Positions 17,767 through 25,433 of a stretch of 64,000 bases of DNA are shown one piece after another. The first letter of the stretch is position 1. The number at the start of each line of letters is the position of its first letter. Made by a program: the position numbers and the translations under genes. The stretch is from Bacillus marasmi. GTDB lineage: Bacteria; Bacillota; Bacilli; Bacillales; Cytobacillaceae. The stretch covers positions 1 through 64,000 of the forward strand of contig NZ_LR656173.1 of the NCBI RefSeq assembly GCF_902168435.1, in the 5' to 3' direction. Below the pieces are notes generated by a model that did not search any database, was not told where the DNA came from, and saw only the letters and a list, made by a program, of their open reading frames with translations.

Positions 17767-18540
17767 CTAAGAGGGGAATTTATTCCGTTTTTTACCAACT
17801 GCACCTAAGTAGAGAACAAACTCATCTTCACCGTCTAATTCTAGGACTTCATCAATTAATTTTTGATCATAAATCCCAATCGCACAGGCTCCAGCACCAA
17901 TTGATTCACTCGTTAAATAAAGATTTTGGCATACATGGCCGACGTCTATTAAGATTTTTTTATGTGCAGTCGTATCATATTTCCATTCAGAGCGATACGG
18001 AATGGTGCTCCAGGCAAAGAGAACCGCTGCTTTCTTGGCGAAATTAGGTACAAAGGGTTGTTCTAACGTGATTGCATCAATTTTTTGTTCAATATTTTCG
18101 AGTTCATTCATAAATAGCAGCTTGTGTTCAATAGGAAGATAACGATAAATTCCTGATTGTAATCCCTCAACACGCATGATGAATAAATAGGTTTCAAATG
18201 TATGGGTAGCTCCACTGCAGGGCACTGTTCTAAGGGTAAGACCAGCTTTATTTGTTCCGGTGATTCCTTGCGTTGCCCATAGTAAATAGGATAATTCGTC
18301 TATACTTAAACATTCCTCGGAATAAAACCTTGTACTTCTTCTTTCTTCAATACAGTTGAATATATTTTCTTGCGTGATTACTTGGCTGCATGGTTTTGGT
18401 AGAGTAACAATTTTGGAATCCAAATAATATTCCTTAACAATTGGAGGTTTTAGAAGGCCAATTTGTTTGTCGGTTTTCATTTTCTTAAATTCATGAAAGT
18501 TTGATTTTAAGAAACTTCGCTGCTGTTCATATTTTTTCAT
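17767..18540 (-). CDS. SagB-type flavin dehydrogenase (nitroreductase fold)
   Basis: A 257-aa SagB/nitroreductase-like oxidoreductase. Visible marks: IEERRSTRFYSEECLSIDEL (flavin phosphate-binding arginines), LLWATQGITG, RTVPCSGATHTFETYLFI, HVCQNLYLTSESIGAGACAI and EFVLYLGAVGKK. SagB proteins oxidise azolines in peptide natural products, but this gene has no precursor peptide, YcaO cyclodehydratase or exporter nearby, so it is a stand-alone member with unknown substrate. ATG 18540 with CGAGGTG upstream is preferred to the longer frame from 18654. Divergent from the TubZ-like gene, sharing a 147-bp promoter region. Confidence 0.85.
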   Translation of the reverse strand: MKKYEQQRSFLKSNFHEFKKMKTDKQIGLLKPPIVKEYYLDSKIVTLPKPCSQVITQENIFNCIEERRSTRFYSEECLSIDELSYLLWATQGITGTNKAGLTLRTVPCSGATHTFETYLFIMRVEGLQSGIYRYLPIEHKLLFMNELENIEQKIDAITLEQPFVPNFAKKAAVLFAWSTIPYRSEWKYDTTAHKKILIDVGHVCQNLYLTSESIGAGACAIGIYDQKLIDEVLELDGEDEFVLYLGAVGKKRNKFPS

Positions 18541-18687
18541 CTTGCTAACACCTCGATGGTAATTGTTTTTTCTTTTTATCATATCCAATTTTAAATAAAT
18601 TTCTGTGATGTAGTTGTCAGGATGTATCTTCTTTATTCTAATTTCATAAATCATGAGTAATATTTAATAAGATAAGGAGGGGATAAA

Positions 18688-19797
18688 ATGAAGTCAATAG
18701 GAATCTTAGGCGTTGGTCAGGCAGGTGGAAATATTGCGGAAATCGCATCAGCCTTAGGTTTTCAAAGCGCCCTTATCAATACGAATAAGCGTGATGGTGC
18801 AGTCAATACAAAGGTAGATAAGAAGTTTTTTGTACCAGGTTATAATGGGGCTGGGCAGGATCGTGCTTTAGCATTAAGAGCAGTTCACGACCATCATCAG
18901 GAAATGATTGAATTTGTAAAGAGGTCATTTAAAAATATTAAGTCGTTATTCGTTGCCTTTTCTACAGATGGCGGGACCGGCTCGGGGATGAGTCCAATTT
19001 TGATTGATATACTAGCAGATCAGATCCCCGGCATAAAAATTGGTGCAATTGCGGTAATTCCAGAACGTAATGTATTAGCTGGAAACCGTATTAATACAGC
19101 AGAGTGTATTGAGGAGCTATCGAGAATAGAAAATTTAGCCTCTGTGTTTTTGGTTGACAATGATCAAGTAAGAAAAATGAACCCACAATCCAGTAAACAG
19201 GAAATTTATATGGCTGCAAATCAGCAAGTAATGGAAGCTATTAATCATATCATTAAAGTAACACAAAAAAGTTCCTATTTCGGTAACTTTGATGAAACGG
19301 ATCTCTTGAATATTCTCGACACGAGAGGTGTCACGATTATTGCATCGACTCCGATTACAGGTGAGAAGACAACTGCAGAGGTTACCAATAGTGTCCAGAA
19401 ATCATGGGCACATTCAATCTTTTGTCCCGTTGAAGCGATGGGAGTGATTCGTGCAGGACTGATATATGATGGACCTGAGCGCATTTCTAAGTTAATAAAT
19501 GCACCGGCCATCTTTGAAAAAATCGGTGAACCCGTCCAGTTATTTGAAGGAACATATCTTTCAGATGGCGATCCAACAATCACCACAATCTTAGCAGGTT
19601 TGTCCTTCCCAACTCGTCGTCTCCTATCATTAGAAGAATCGTTAGAGAAAAATCGAGAGCGTTTACAATCATTGGTGAATAAAGAATACAGTCAGAAATA
19701 TAAATCACGGGTGTCCTGGGCTTCAAACTTAAAAACAAGAAGACCTGATAAACCAGCAGGACCGCTAACTGAAAAATTATCAAAATATCAAAAATAA
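18688..19797 (+). CDS. TubZ/FtsZ-like GTPase (tubulin superfamily)
   Basis: A 369-aa tubulin-fold GTPase that is not the division FtsZ. The N-terminus GILGVGQAGGNIAEIASALG and INTNKRD correspond to loops T1/T2. The G-box is DGGTGSGMSP (~residues 95-104). The T7 loop GNFDETDLLNIL keeps the N-x-D-x-x-D pattern that completes the GTPase site of the next subunit. The C-terminal ~40 residues are basic, like TubZ tails. The layout resembles plasmid/phage TubZ (Clostridium phage c-st type, from memory). No TubR/TubY-like gene or iterated centromere is visible. AAGGAGGGG lies 6 bases before ATG 18688. It ends in its own terminator, so it is monocistronic. Confidence 0.82.
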   Translation: MKSIGILGVGQAGGNIAEIASALGFQSALINTNKRDGAVNTKVDKKFFVPGYNGAGQDRALALRAVHDHHQEMIEFVKRSFKNIKSLFVAFSTDGGTGSGMSPILIDILADQIPGIKIGAIAVIPERNVLAGNRINTAECIEELSRIENLASVFLVDNDQVRKMNPQSSKQEIYMAANQQVMEAINHIIKVTQKSSYFGNFDETDLLNILDTRGVTIIASTPITGEKTTAEVTNSVQKSWAHSIFCPVEAMGVIRAGLIYDGPERISKLINAPAIFEKIGEPVQLFEGTYLSDGDPTITTILAGLSFPTRRLLSLEESLEKNRERLQSLVNKEYSQKYKSRVSWASNLKTRRPDKPAGPLTEKLSKYQK

Positions 19798-19825
19798 AAG
19801 ACCGCTTTAGTATTATGTATTAATC

Positions 19826-19855
19826 GGCTGACTCCAATCGAGTCAGCCTTCTTTT
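19826..19855 (+). terminator. Terminator of the TubZ-like gene
   Basis: A perfect 9-bp stem GGCTGACTC / GAGTCAGCC, loop CAATC, followed by TTCTTTT. Confidence 0.87.
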
Positions 19856-20013
19856 GTGTACAAAATGGTAATAATTATATTAAAAGCAGAGCATATAGGG
19901 AATTGTCATTGTTATATCACAAAAATAAATATGGTTTAATTTATAATAGCGATTGGGGTAATTTTTTTTCGAATAGTTTGTGAAATGCCATGCAAACTTA
20001 GAGGAGGATTATA

Positions 20014-21993
20014 ATGAACTATCGTTATTTATTTGAAAAAGGAAAAATTGGTCAAGTAACCTTAAGAAACAGACTTATTATGCCAGCAATGGGTACAGGC
20101 TTGGCGGGCCCAGATGGTGAAATGACCGATCATGTTATTGCGTATTATGAAGAAAGAGCCAAAGGCGGAACGGGGTTAATTATTACCGAGTATACTTCTG
20201 TTGATTATAAATTAGGCCGCGCAAATTTTAATCAGCTTCGTATTGATGAAGATCGTTTCTTACCTGGATTTTATCGCTTAGCGAACGCGGTTCATAAATA
20301 CGGTGCTAAAATTTTTGTGCAATTACAGCATCCTGGCCGTGAAACAACTTCTTATACATTGAATGGTCAGCAAATTGTTGCTCCAAGTCCAGTTGCCTGT
20401 GCTGCAATCGGTGAGGTACCTCGTGAATTAACGACTGAAGAGGTAAAAGGAATTGTAAACCAGTTTGTGATGGGAGCGCTTCGCTGTAAAATGGCTGGCG
20501 TTGATGGAGTCGAGCTTCATGGTGCTCACGGCTATTTAATTAATCAATTTATGAGTCCTGGTACTAATCTGCGTACCGATGAGTACGGTGGCAGTTTTAA
20601 AAATAGAATGAGGTTTTCTAAGGAAATAGTCGAAGGGATTAAGGCTAAATGTGGCCAAGACTTCCCGGTTTCGATTCGAATAAGTGTAGATGAGTATGAA
20701 AAAGAAGGCGGACTTACAATCGAACTAAGTCAGAAAGTAGCCCGTTATCTAGAAGAAGTTGGTTATGATGCGATTCACGCAAGCTGTGGAAACTATAATT
20801 CTATGGATAAAATGGTAGAATCAATGATGTTTGAGCAAGGCTGGCGCGTTCCGCTTGCCGAAGCGGTAAAGCAAGTGGTAAGTATCCCAGTAGTGGCGGT
20901 AGGGACTATTCGTGAACCAGAATTTGCTGAAGGAATTTTAGCAGCAGGGAAAGCTGATTTCATTGCGATGGGCCGTGGACATATTGCTGACCCCGAATGG
21001 GCGAAGAAAGCCTTAGAGGGGCGCGAATCAGAAATTAGAAAATGTATTAACTGTCTCAACTGTACTAGAAATCCAGGTCATATTAAGTGCTCGTTAAATA
21101 TTAGAGCTGGCCGAGAGTTAGAGTTTAAAGAGATTCACAAAATTGAAGAAAAACGTCATGTCGCAATTGTTGGCGGTGGACCAGGTGGAATGGAAACTGC
21201 CCGTGTTCTTCGCTTAAAAGGCTATGATGTAACAATTTTTGAAAAGGATTCAAAACTAGGCGGACAATTGAACCTCGTAAAACATCCTACAGCAAAAGAA
21301 AAAATGAATTGGATGATTGATTACCATTGTAATGAAATGAAGCGCTTGAACGTAGATGTTCGCTTTAATACTGAAGCATCTTTTGAAGCGATAAATGACC
21401 TAAAACCATATGCGGTATTTATTGCAACGGGTGCAAAGCCAATCATTCCGAACATCATCGGTCATAACCTTCCAAATGTTTGTGATTACGAAGATGTATT
21501 GTTAGAAAGAAAAGAATTTGTGAACAAAAAAATGGTTGTCATGGGTAGCGGTATGGTTTGCTACAGTATAACAGGACAGCTTGCTAAACAAGGAAACGAT
21601 GTGACTTTAATTGAAGTACCTACTGAAACAGGAAGTAAGGTTACTCCACATACAAGAGCGATGCTTTTAAATCGATTGAAGAATGAAAACGTAAATATCA
21701 TTGAAGGTAAAGAAGTTGTTGAGATTCATCCTCAGTCTGTCATCGTAAGTGATGAAAATGGCCAACATTCAGAAATCAATCTTGATTATTTCGTTTTTTC
21801 TATGGGAACAGAATCCTATAATCCATTAGAAGAATTATATAAACAGCATTTTGAAAATGTTTTTGTCATTGGTGATGCGATTAATCCAGGCTCCATTACA
21901 AATGCGATTAAAGACGGTTTTGAACATGCTTATGTCTTGGAATCTATTGTGACGAATAAGGTGGATAAAGAGGTTCAGAAAGTATTAGTTTAA
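20014..21993 (+). CDS. NADH:flavin oxidoreductase / 2,4-dienoyl-CoA reductase family (first paralogue)
   Basis: A 659-aa enzyme. Residues ~1-330 form an Old-Yellow-Enzyme TIM barrel (HGAHGYLINQFMSPGTNLRT, DEYGGSFKNR). A cysteine motif at ~343-358, CINCLNCTRNPGHIKC, should hold a 4Fe-4S cluster. From ~385 there is a FAD/NAD(P)-binding module (VAIVGGGPGGMETARVLR, then MGSGMVCYSITGQLA). Members reduce enoates or dienoyl-CoA; the substrate is unknown. The cysteine spacing (x2, x2, x8) is tighter than the x2-x3-x11 of E. coli FadH and of the second paralogue at 34675. GAGGAGG precedes ATG 20014. Confidence 0.88.
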   Translation: MNYRYLFEKGKIGQVTLRNRLIMPAMGTGLAGPDGEMTDHVIAYYEERAKGGTGLIITEYTSVDYKLGRANFNQLRIDEDRFLPGFYRLANAVHKYGAKIFVQLQHPGRETTSYTLNGQQIVAPSPVACAAIGEVPRELTTEEVKGIVNQFVMGALRCKMAGVDGVELHGAHGYLINQFMSPGTNLRTDEYGGSFKNRMRFSKEIVEGIKAKCGQDFPVSIRISVDEYEKEGGLTIELSQKVARYLEEVGYDAIHASCGNYNSMDKMVESMMFEQGWRVPLAEAVKQVVSIPVVAVGTIREPEFAEGILAAGKADFIAMGRGHIADPEWAKKALEGRESEIRKCINCLNCTRNPGHIKCSLNIRAGRELEFKEIHKIEEKRHVAIVGGGPGGMETARVLRLKGYDVTIFEKDSKLGGQLNLVKHPTAKEKMNWMIDYHCNEMKRLNVDVRFNTEASFEAINDLKPYAVFIATGAKPIIPNIIGHNLPNVCDYEDVLLERKEFVNKKMVVMGSGMVCYSITGQLAKQGNDVTLIEVPTETGSKVTPHTRAMLLNRLKNENVNIIEGKEVVEIHPQSVIVSDENGQHSEINLDYFVFSMGTESYNPLEELYKQHFENVFVIGDAINPGSITNAIKDGFEHAYVLESIVTNKVDKEVQKVLV

Positions 21994-22069
21994 CAGTTAG
22001 ATGATGAATAAAAAGTGGCATGTTTCACCTATATTTTGTAATATGATAAAAATATAGGTAAGGACATCT

Positions 22070-22113
22070 AAGGCTCTTTGTTGCATTCACTTGCATTCAA
22101 AGAGCCTTTTTTA
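22070..22113 (+). terminator. Terminator after the first dienoyl-CoA-reductase-type gene
   Basis: AAGGCTCTTTG / CAAAGAGCCTTTTTT, 11-bp stem with a long loop that itself contains a repeated TTGCATTCA. Confidence 0.85.
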
Positions 22114-22192
22114 GTATATCGAAAAGTGAGGAAAAATAATATTGACAACATTCTTGTGTAAGGGGGTGAAAGATATGGACAAGGATGCTTAA

Positions 22193-22837
22193 GTGAGCCG
22201 ATTTTCGCATGGATTTGTTGCTGCACATGCCGTAAATGCCATTTCCTTTATCACCTTGTACATTACAGCATTACCAATGTATACCGAGTTTTTTGATTGG
22301 CTCTACCCTGTGTTCGGCGGTCCGGAAATAGCTCGTTTGTTGCACCGAGTGTTTGCAGTTGCTTTTATGACTCCAACTTTAATATGGTTGATTTTTGACC
22401 CTAAAGGTTTTTTTCGATGGCTTAAAGAAATGGTGACTTGGAAAAAAAGGGATTTCGAATTTTTGAAGAAGACAGGAAAAGAATTAATTGGATTGAAATA
22501 CAGGCATATACCACAAACATTTTTCAATGCAGGAGAAAAAATCAATTCGATGATTCAGATTGTCTGTGCGATAATTATTATTGGTTCTGGAATCGTTATG
22601 TGGAATCCACAGAACTATCCGAAGGAAGTTGTACAATGGGGCTATTTTCTCCATAATGTTGGCTATGGTATTGCAGCAGCAATTGTTGTGGGTCATATTT
22701 ATTTGGGAGTCGTGAACAAAAATATGAGACCAAGTATTACCGGAATCATAACAGGAATTGTACCAGCCTGGTGGGCGAAAAATCATCATACAGAGTGGTA
22801 CAATGAGGAAGTTAAGAAAGGTAATTTTCCGGGATAA
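22193..22837 (+). CDS. Cytochrome b (formate dehydrogenase gamma-like)
   Basis: A 214-aa four-helix membrane cytochrome of the FdnI/FdoI type: SRFSHGFVAAHAVNAISF (heme-ligand histidines), FGGPEIARLLHR, FNAGEKINSMIQI, a GHIYLG motif and a C-terminal WAKNHHTEWYNEE. It should carry two b hemes and pass electrons to menaquinone. No dehydrogenase subunit is encoded beside it. An upstream ATG (22175) with a strong AGGGGGTG site is in frame but meets TAA after five codons; GTG 22193 follows that stop immediately and would rely on re-initiation. The original start was probably 22175. Confidence 0.82.
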   Translation: MSRFSHGFVAAHAVNAISFITLYITALPMYTEFFDWLYPVFGGPEIARLLHRVFAVAFMTPTLIWLIFDPKGFFRWLKEMVTWKKRDFEFLKKTGKELIGLKYRHIPQTFFNAGEKINSMIQIVCAIIIIGSGIVMWNPQNYPKEVVQWGYFLHNVGYGIAAAIVVGHIYLGVVNKNMRPSITGIITGIVPAWWAKNHHTEWYNEEVKKGNFPG

Positions 22838-22863
22838 CGATTTTAGGTTTTTATAGAAAAAAC

Positions 22864-22900
22864 AAGAATGACTGTTTTTATGACAGTCATTCTTCTGTGT
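22864..22900 (+). terminator. Terminator of the cytochrome b gene
   Basis: AAGAATGACTG / CAGTCATTCTT stem 25 bp after the stop; the 3' side is TCTGTGTT rather than a pure T run, so efficiency is uncertain. Confidence 0.7.
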
Positions 22901-22992
22901 TACAATATAAAAGCATTGTGTATAATTAATATTATTATGATTTTAATATTTGTTACTAACGGGCGAATATTTTATTGAAAGGAAGTTACAAT

Positions 22993-23628
22993 TTGGCCGA
23001 TACTCATAGCTTTTCAAAAGCAGAAGAAATATCAAATGCAATTACTCATGGATTAGGGGCACTTTTAAGCGTGGCAGCACTTGTTATTTTAATTGTTTTT
23101 GCCTCACTTTATGGAAACGCTTGGCATGTTGTAAGTTTTACTTTGTTTGGCGTTACAATGGTCCTATTATATACCTCATCAACACTTGTTCATTCGCTTC
23201 GACCAGGCAGGGCAAAGGATTTTTTTGAAATCATGGATCATTCGGCAATTTATTTCTTCATTGCCGGAACATATACGCCGTTTATGTTTATTGCTGTAAA
23301 AGGCTGGCTCGGTTGGACTTTGTTTGGTATTGTGTGGGGGTTAGCTGTTGGTGGTACTATCTTTAAATCTTTCTTTGTTAAAAAATATTTGTTTACCTCA
23401 ACAGGTCTCTACGTCCTTATGGGCTGGTTAATCGTGTTTGCCTGGAATGAATTAGTAACTAACCTTCATCCATCCGCATTTTGGTTATTGGTAAGTGGTG
23501 GATTGTGTTATACAATTGGGGCAGTTTTTTATATGTGGAAGCTTTTTACTCACCATCACGCTGTTTGGCATATATTTGTTTTAGCAGGTACAGCTTGTCA
23601 CTTTTTTGCGGTATTGAATCTACTTTAA
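22993..23628 (+). CDS. Hemolysin III / PAQR-type membrane protein (YplQ-like)
   Basis: A 211-aa protein with seven TM helices. HlyIII marks: EEISNAITHGLGALLS at the N-terminus, SSTLVHSLRPGRAKDFFEIM, DHSAIYFFIAGTYTPF, and the C-terminal HHHAVWHIFVLAGTACHF, which together supply the predicted zinc-binding histidines. Despite the name, a lipid-related hydrolase or receptor-like role is assumed for the family. TTG 22993 is chosen because AAAGGAAG lies 8 bases upstream; the longer frame from 22975 would use that site as coding sequence. Single gene. Confidence 0.9.
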   Translation: MADTHSFSKAEEISNAITHGLGALLSVAALVILIVFASLYGNAWHVVSFTLFGVTMVLLYTSSTLVHSLRPGRAKDFFEIMDHSAIYFFIAGTYTPFMFIAVKGWLGWTLFGIVWGLAVGGTIFKSFFVKKYLFTSTGLYVLMGWLIVFAWNELVTNLHPSAFWLLVSGGLCYTIGAVFYMWKLFTHHHAVWHIFVLAGTACHFFAVLNLL

Positions 23629-23729
23629 TCTGTAATGTCTCTGTCATTTAAATTATGATGAACATTTTGTCAAGGACTATCAATCCTTGGCAATTTTTTT
23701 TGAAATAACAACTGGAGTTTTCGGAGCAA

Positions 23730-23740
23730 TGTGTTATACT
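23730..23740 (+). promoter_or_regulatory. CcpN operator overlapping the SR1-like -10 box
   Basis: TGTGTTATACT matches at every position the CcpN consensus TRTGHYATAYW as I recall it. It overlaps the -10 hexamer TATACT (23735-23740), where CcpN acts on B. subtilis SR1. Confidence 0.6.
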
Positions 23741-23746
23741 AAAGTA

Positions 23747-24052
23747 GAAATAAGACATACTTTATAAAATATTAACTCAAATGTGTTACTCTATTAAAAC
23801 GAAAATAGGACGGTTTTTGTGGAATGTTGTAAAAACACTAGTTTAATAAGGAGTGAGATGGGTGAGTACTCAAACAATCGTAAAGCAAGGAACAATTATT
23901 TGCCAAGAGTGCGGTAAGGAAATTGCGGCTGTTGGAAATGTTAATGGTGTAAAAACTTGGTATGGAGTTTGTACTGATTGCAACTCAGAAAAAAAGAAGT
24001 AAGTCTAATAATAAGTTCAATTAACATGGCCCTTCATTAAGGGTCTTTTCTA
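23747..24052 (+). ncRNA. SR1-like dual-function RNA
   Basis: The predicted transcript runs from the TATACT promoter to the terminator GGCCCTT-CATTA-AAGGGTC-TTTT at 24028-24050. It is ~305 nt and encodes the SR1P-like peptide at 23862-24002. In B. subtilis, SR1 is a CcpN-repressed small RNA that base-pairs with ahrC mRNA and also encodes SR1P. The base-pairing role cannot be judged here. Confidence 0.5.
23862..24002 (+). CDS. SR1P-like GapA-binding peptide, 46 aa
   Basis: A 46-codon frame starting GTG 23862 with AAGGAGTGAG eight bases upstream. The product has the SR1P pattern GTIICQECGKEI...VKTWYGVCTDC: two CxxC pairs, a conserved GTI(V/I)CQ start and a YGxC turn. SR1P in B. subtilis binds GapA and promotes its association with RNase J1. 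The N-terminal extension (MSTQTIVKQ) and lysine tail differ from the ~39-aa peptide I remember. The CcpN-type operator in the promoter supports the assignment. Confidence 0.68.
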   Translation: MSTQTIVKQGTIICQECGKEIAAVGNVNGVKTWYGVCTDCNSEKKK

Positions 24053-24067
24053 TTTTTATAGATAATT

Positions 24068-24110
24068 GAGCCTCCTATTGCTAAATAATAGCAATAGGAG
24101 GCTCTTTTTG
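24068..24110 (+). terminator. Second, strong terminator after the SR1-like gene
   Basis: A perfect 16-bp stem GAGCCTCCTATTGCTA / TAGCAATAGGAGGCTC with a 5-base loop and T5. It insulates the cysteine desulfurase gene from upstream transcription. Confidence 0.88.
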
Positions 24111-24194
24111 TTTAAGTATTTTACTTGATTATGACATTAGGTTCTTTCAAAATGAATGTATTGAATATTAACTCTGCTAAAGGTGGGACGATAC

Positions 24195-25313
24195 TTGGAA
24201 AAACATATCTATTTAGACTACAACGCTAGTACACCGATTGCTCACGAAGTGATTGATGTTATGACACCACTATTGTCAGATTATTTCGGTAACCCATCTG
24301 CAATCCATTGGGCTGGTACACCGCTAAAAAAATTGCTGAATCAAGCCAGAGAACAGGTGGCTGACTTGTTATCCTGTAACCCGCATGAAATTATTTTTAC
24401 GAGCGGTGGAAGTGAGTCGAATAATTTCGCATTAAAAGGAATCTATTTTAAGCAACAAAATAAAGGAAAGCACATCATTACCTCCAAAATAGAACATCCT
24501 GCCATTCTTAATCCCTGTAAATTTCTTGAAGGTATTGGAGCTAACATAACATATGTTGATGTAGATCAATATGGGAGAGTTTCACCGGAGGAAATTGAAA
24601 AAGCCATTACAAAAGAGACCATTTTGATATCTATTATGCATTCAAATAATGAGGTCGGTACACTTCAACCAATAAAAGAGATTGGGAAAATCGCCAAGCG
24701 CTATGGTATTCCATTTCACACTGATGCTTCACAATCAGTTGGAAAGGTTCCGGTTAATGTTGAAGACCTTGGTGTCGACTTATTAACGGTTGCTGGACAC
24801 AAACTCTATGCACCAAAAGGTATTGGTGCCTTATATATTCGCGATGGGCTTGAGATTGAACCGTTGATTCATGGTGCTGGACATGAATTCGCAAAAAGGG
24901 CTGGAACGGAAAGTACGATATTGGCCGTGGGTTTAGGCAAGGCGTGTGAACTAGCTCAAAGAAACCTGGCAAACAGTCAAATAAATGAATTATCGGATTA
25001 TTTTTGGCTGGAATTAAAGAATATCCTAGGTGATCAAGTGGTATTAAATGGACATCCGAAATTAAAGCTGCCCAATACATTAAATGTTAGTTTTGTTCAT
25101 AAATCAGGTCAAGCGATACTTGATTCCATGCCTGAAATTGCAGCATCAACTGGATCAGCCTGTCATTCAGGACATATTGATTTATCGTTAGTTTTGAAGG
25201 AAATGAAAGTGCCAGAGCATATTGGAATGGGAACCATTCGTTTTAGTCTAGGAATATATTCAACAAGAGCTGAAATTGATTATGTACTAAATAAACTCCA
25301 AGCTATACTTTGA
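24195..25313 (+). CDS. Cysteine desulfurase (NifS/IscS family)
   Basis: A 372-aa PLP enzyme that moves sulfur from cysteine to a carrier as persulfide. Marks: IYLDYNASTP at the N-terminus, FTSGGSESNNFALKG, HTDASQSVGK, the PLP lysine in VAGHKLYAPKG, the arginine-bearing RAGTEST, and the catalytic cysteine loop STGSACHSGH. The SACHSG loop is typical of the group II-like NifS paralogues used for dedicated pathways. TTG 24195 is favoured, with AAAGGTGGGA upstream (the GTG at 24183 is part of that site). No thiI, mnmA or nadB is adjacent, so its partner is unknown. Confidence 0.9.
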   Translation: MEKHIYLDYNASTPIAHEVIDVMTPLLSDYFGNPSAIHWAGTPLKKLLNQAREQVADLLSCNPHEIIFTSGGSESNNFALKGIYFKQQNKGKHIITSKIEHPAILNPCKFLEGIGANITYVDVDQYGRVSPEEIEKAITKETILISIMHSNNEVGTLQPIKEIGKIAKRYGIPFHTDASQSVGKVPVNVEDLGVDLLTVAGHKLYAPKGIGALYIRDGLEIEPLIHGAGHEFAKRAGTESTILAVGLGKACELAQRNLANSQINELSDYFWLELKNILGDQVVLNGHPKLKLPNTLNVSFVHKSGQAILDSMPEIAASTGSACHSGHIDLSLVLKEMKVPEHIGMGTIRFSLGIYSTRAEIDYVLNKLQAIL

Positions 25314-25433
25314 TATATTGTTAATAACAATTACCAATTATATCCTATTCCAAAAATTTCACTTTAAGTAATAGTTAAAACGAAGTATTATTAGAGAGGA
25401 AGTTTATTAGTATAAGAAGTTAGAGGTAAATAT

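Noticed and set aside
18541-20013. Remnant plasmid or prophage around the TubZ-like gene
   Set aside because: No replication, integrase, TubR or structural genes, no att-like repeats and no obvious compositional shift; the flanks are chromosomal housekeeping-type genes.
22142-22170. TTGACA before the cytochrome b gene as a sigma-A promoter
   Set aside because: No acceptable -10 hexamer occurs at 16-18 bp; the expected position is occupied by the ribosome binding site.
22303-22789. Overlapping frames on both strands within the cytochrome b gene
   Set aside because: The cytochrome frame explains the sequence with clear family motifs; the others show no motif, start signal or codon pattern.
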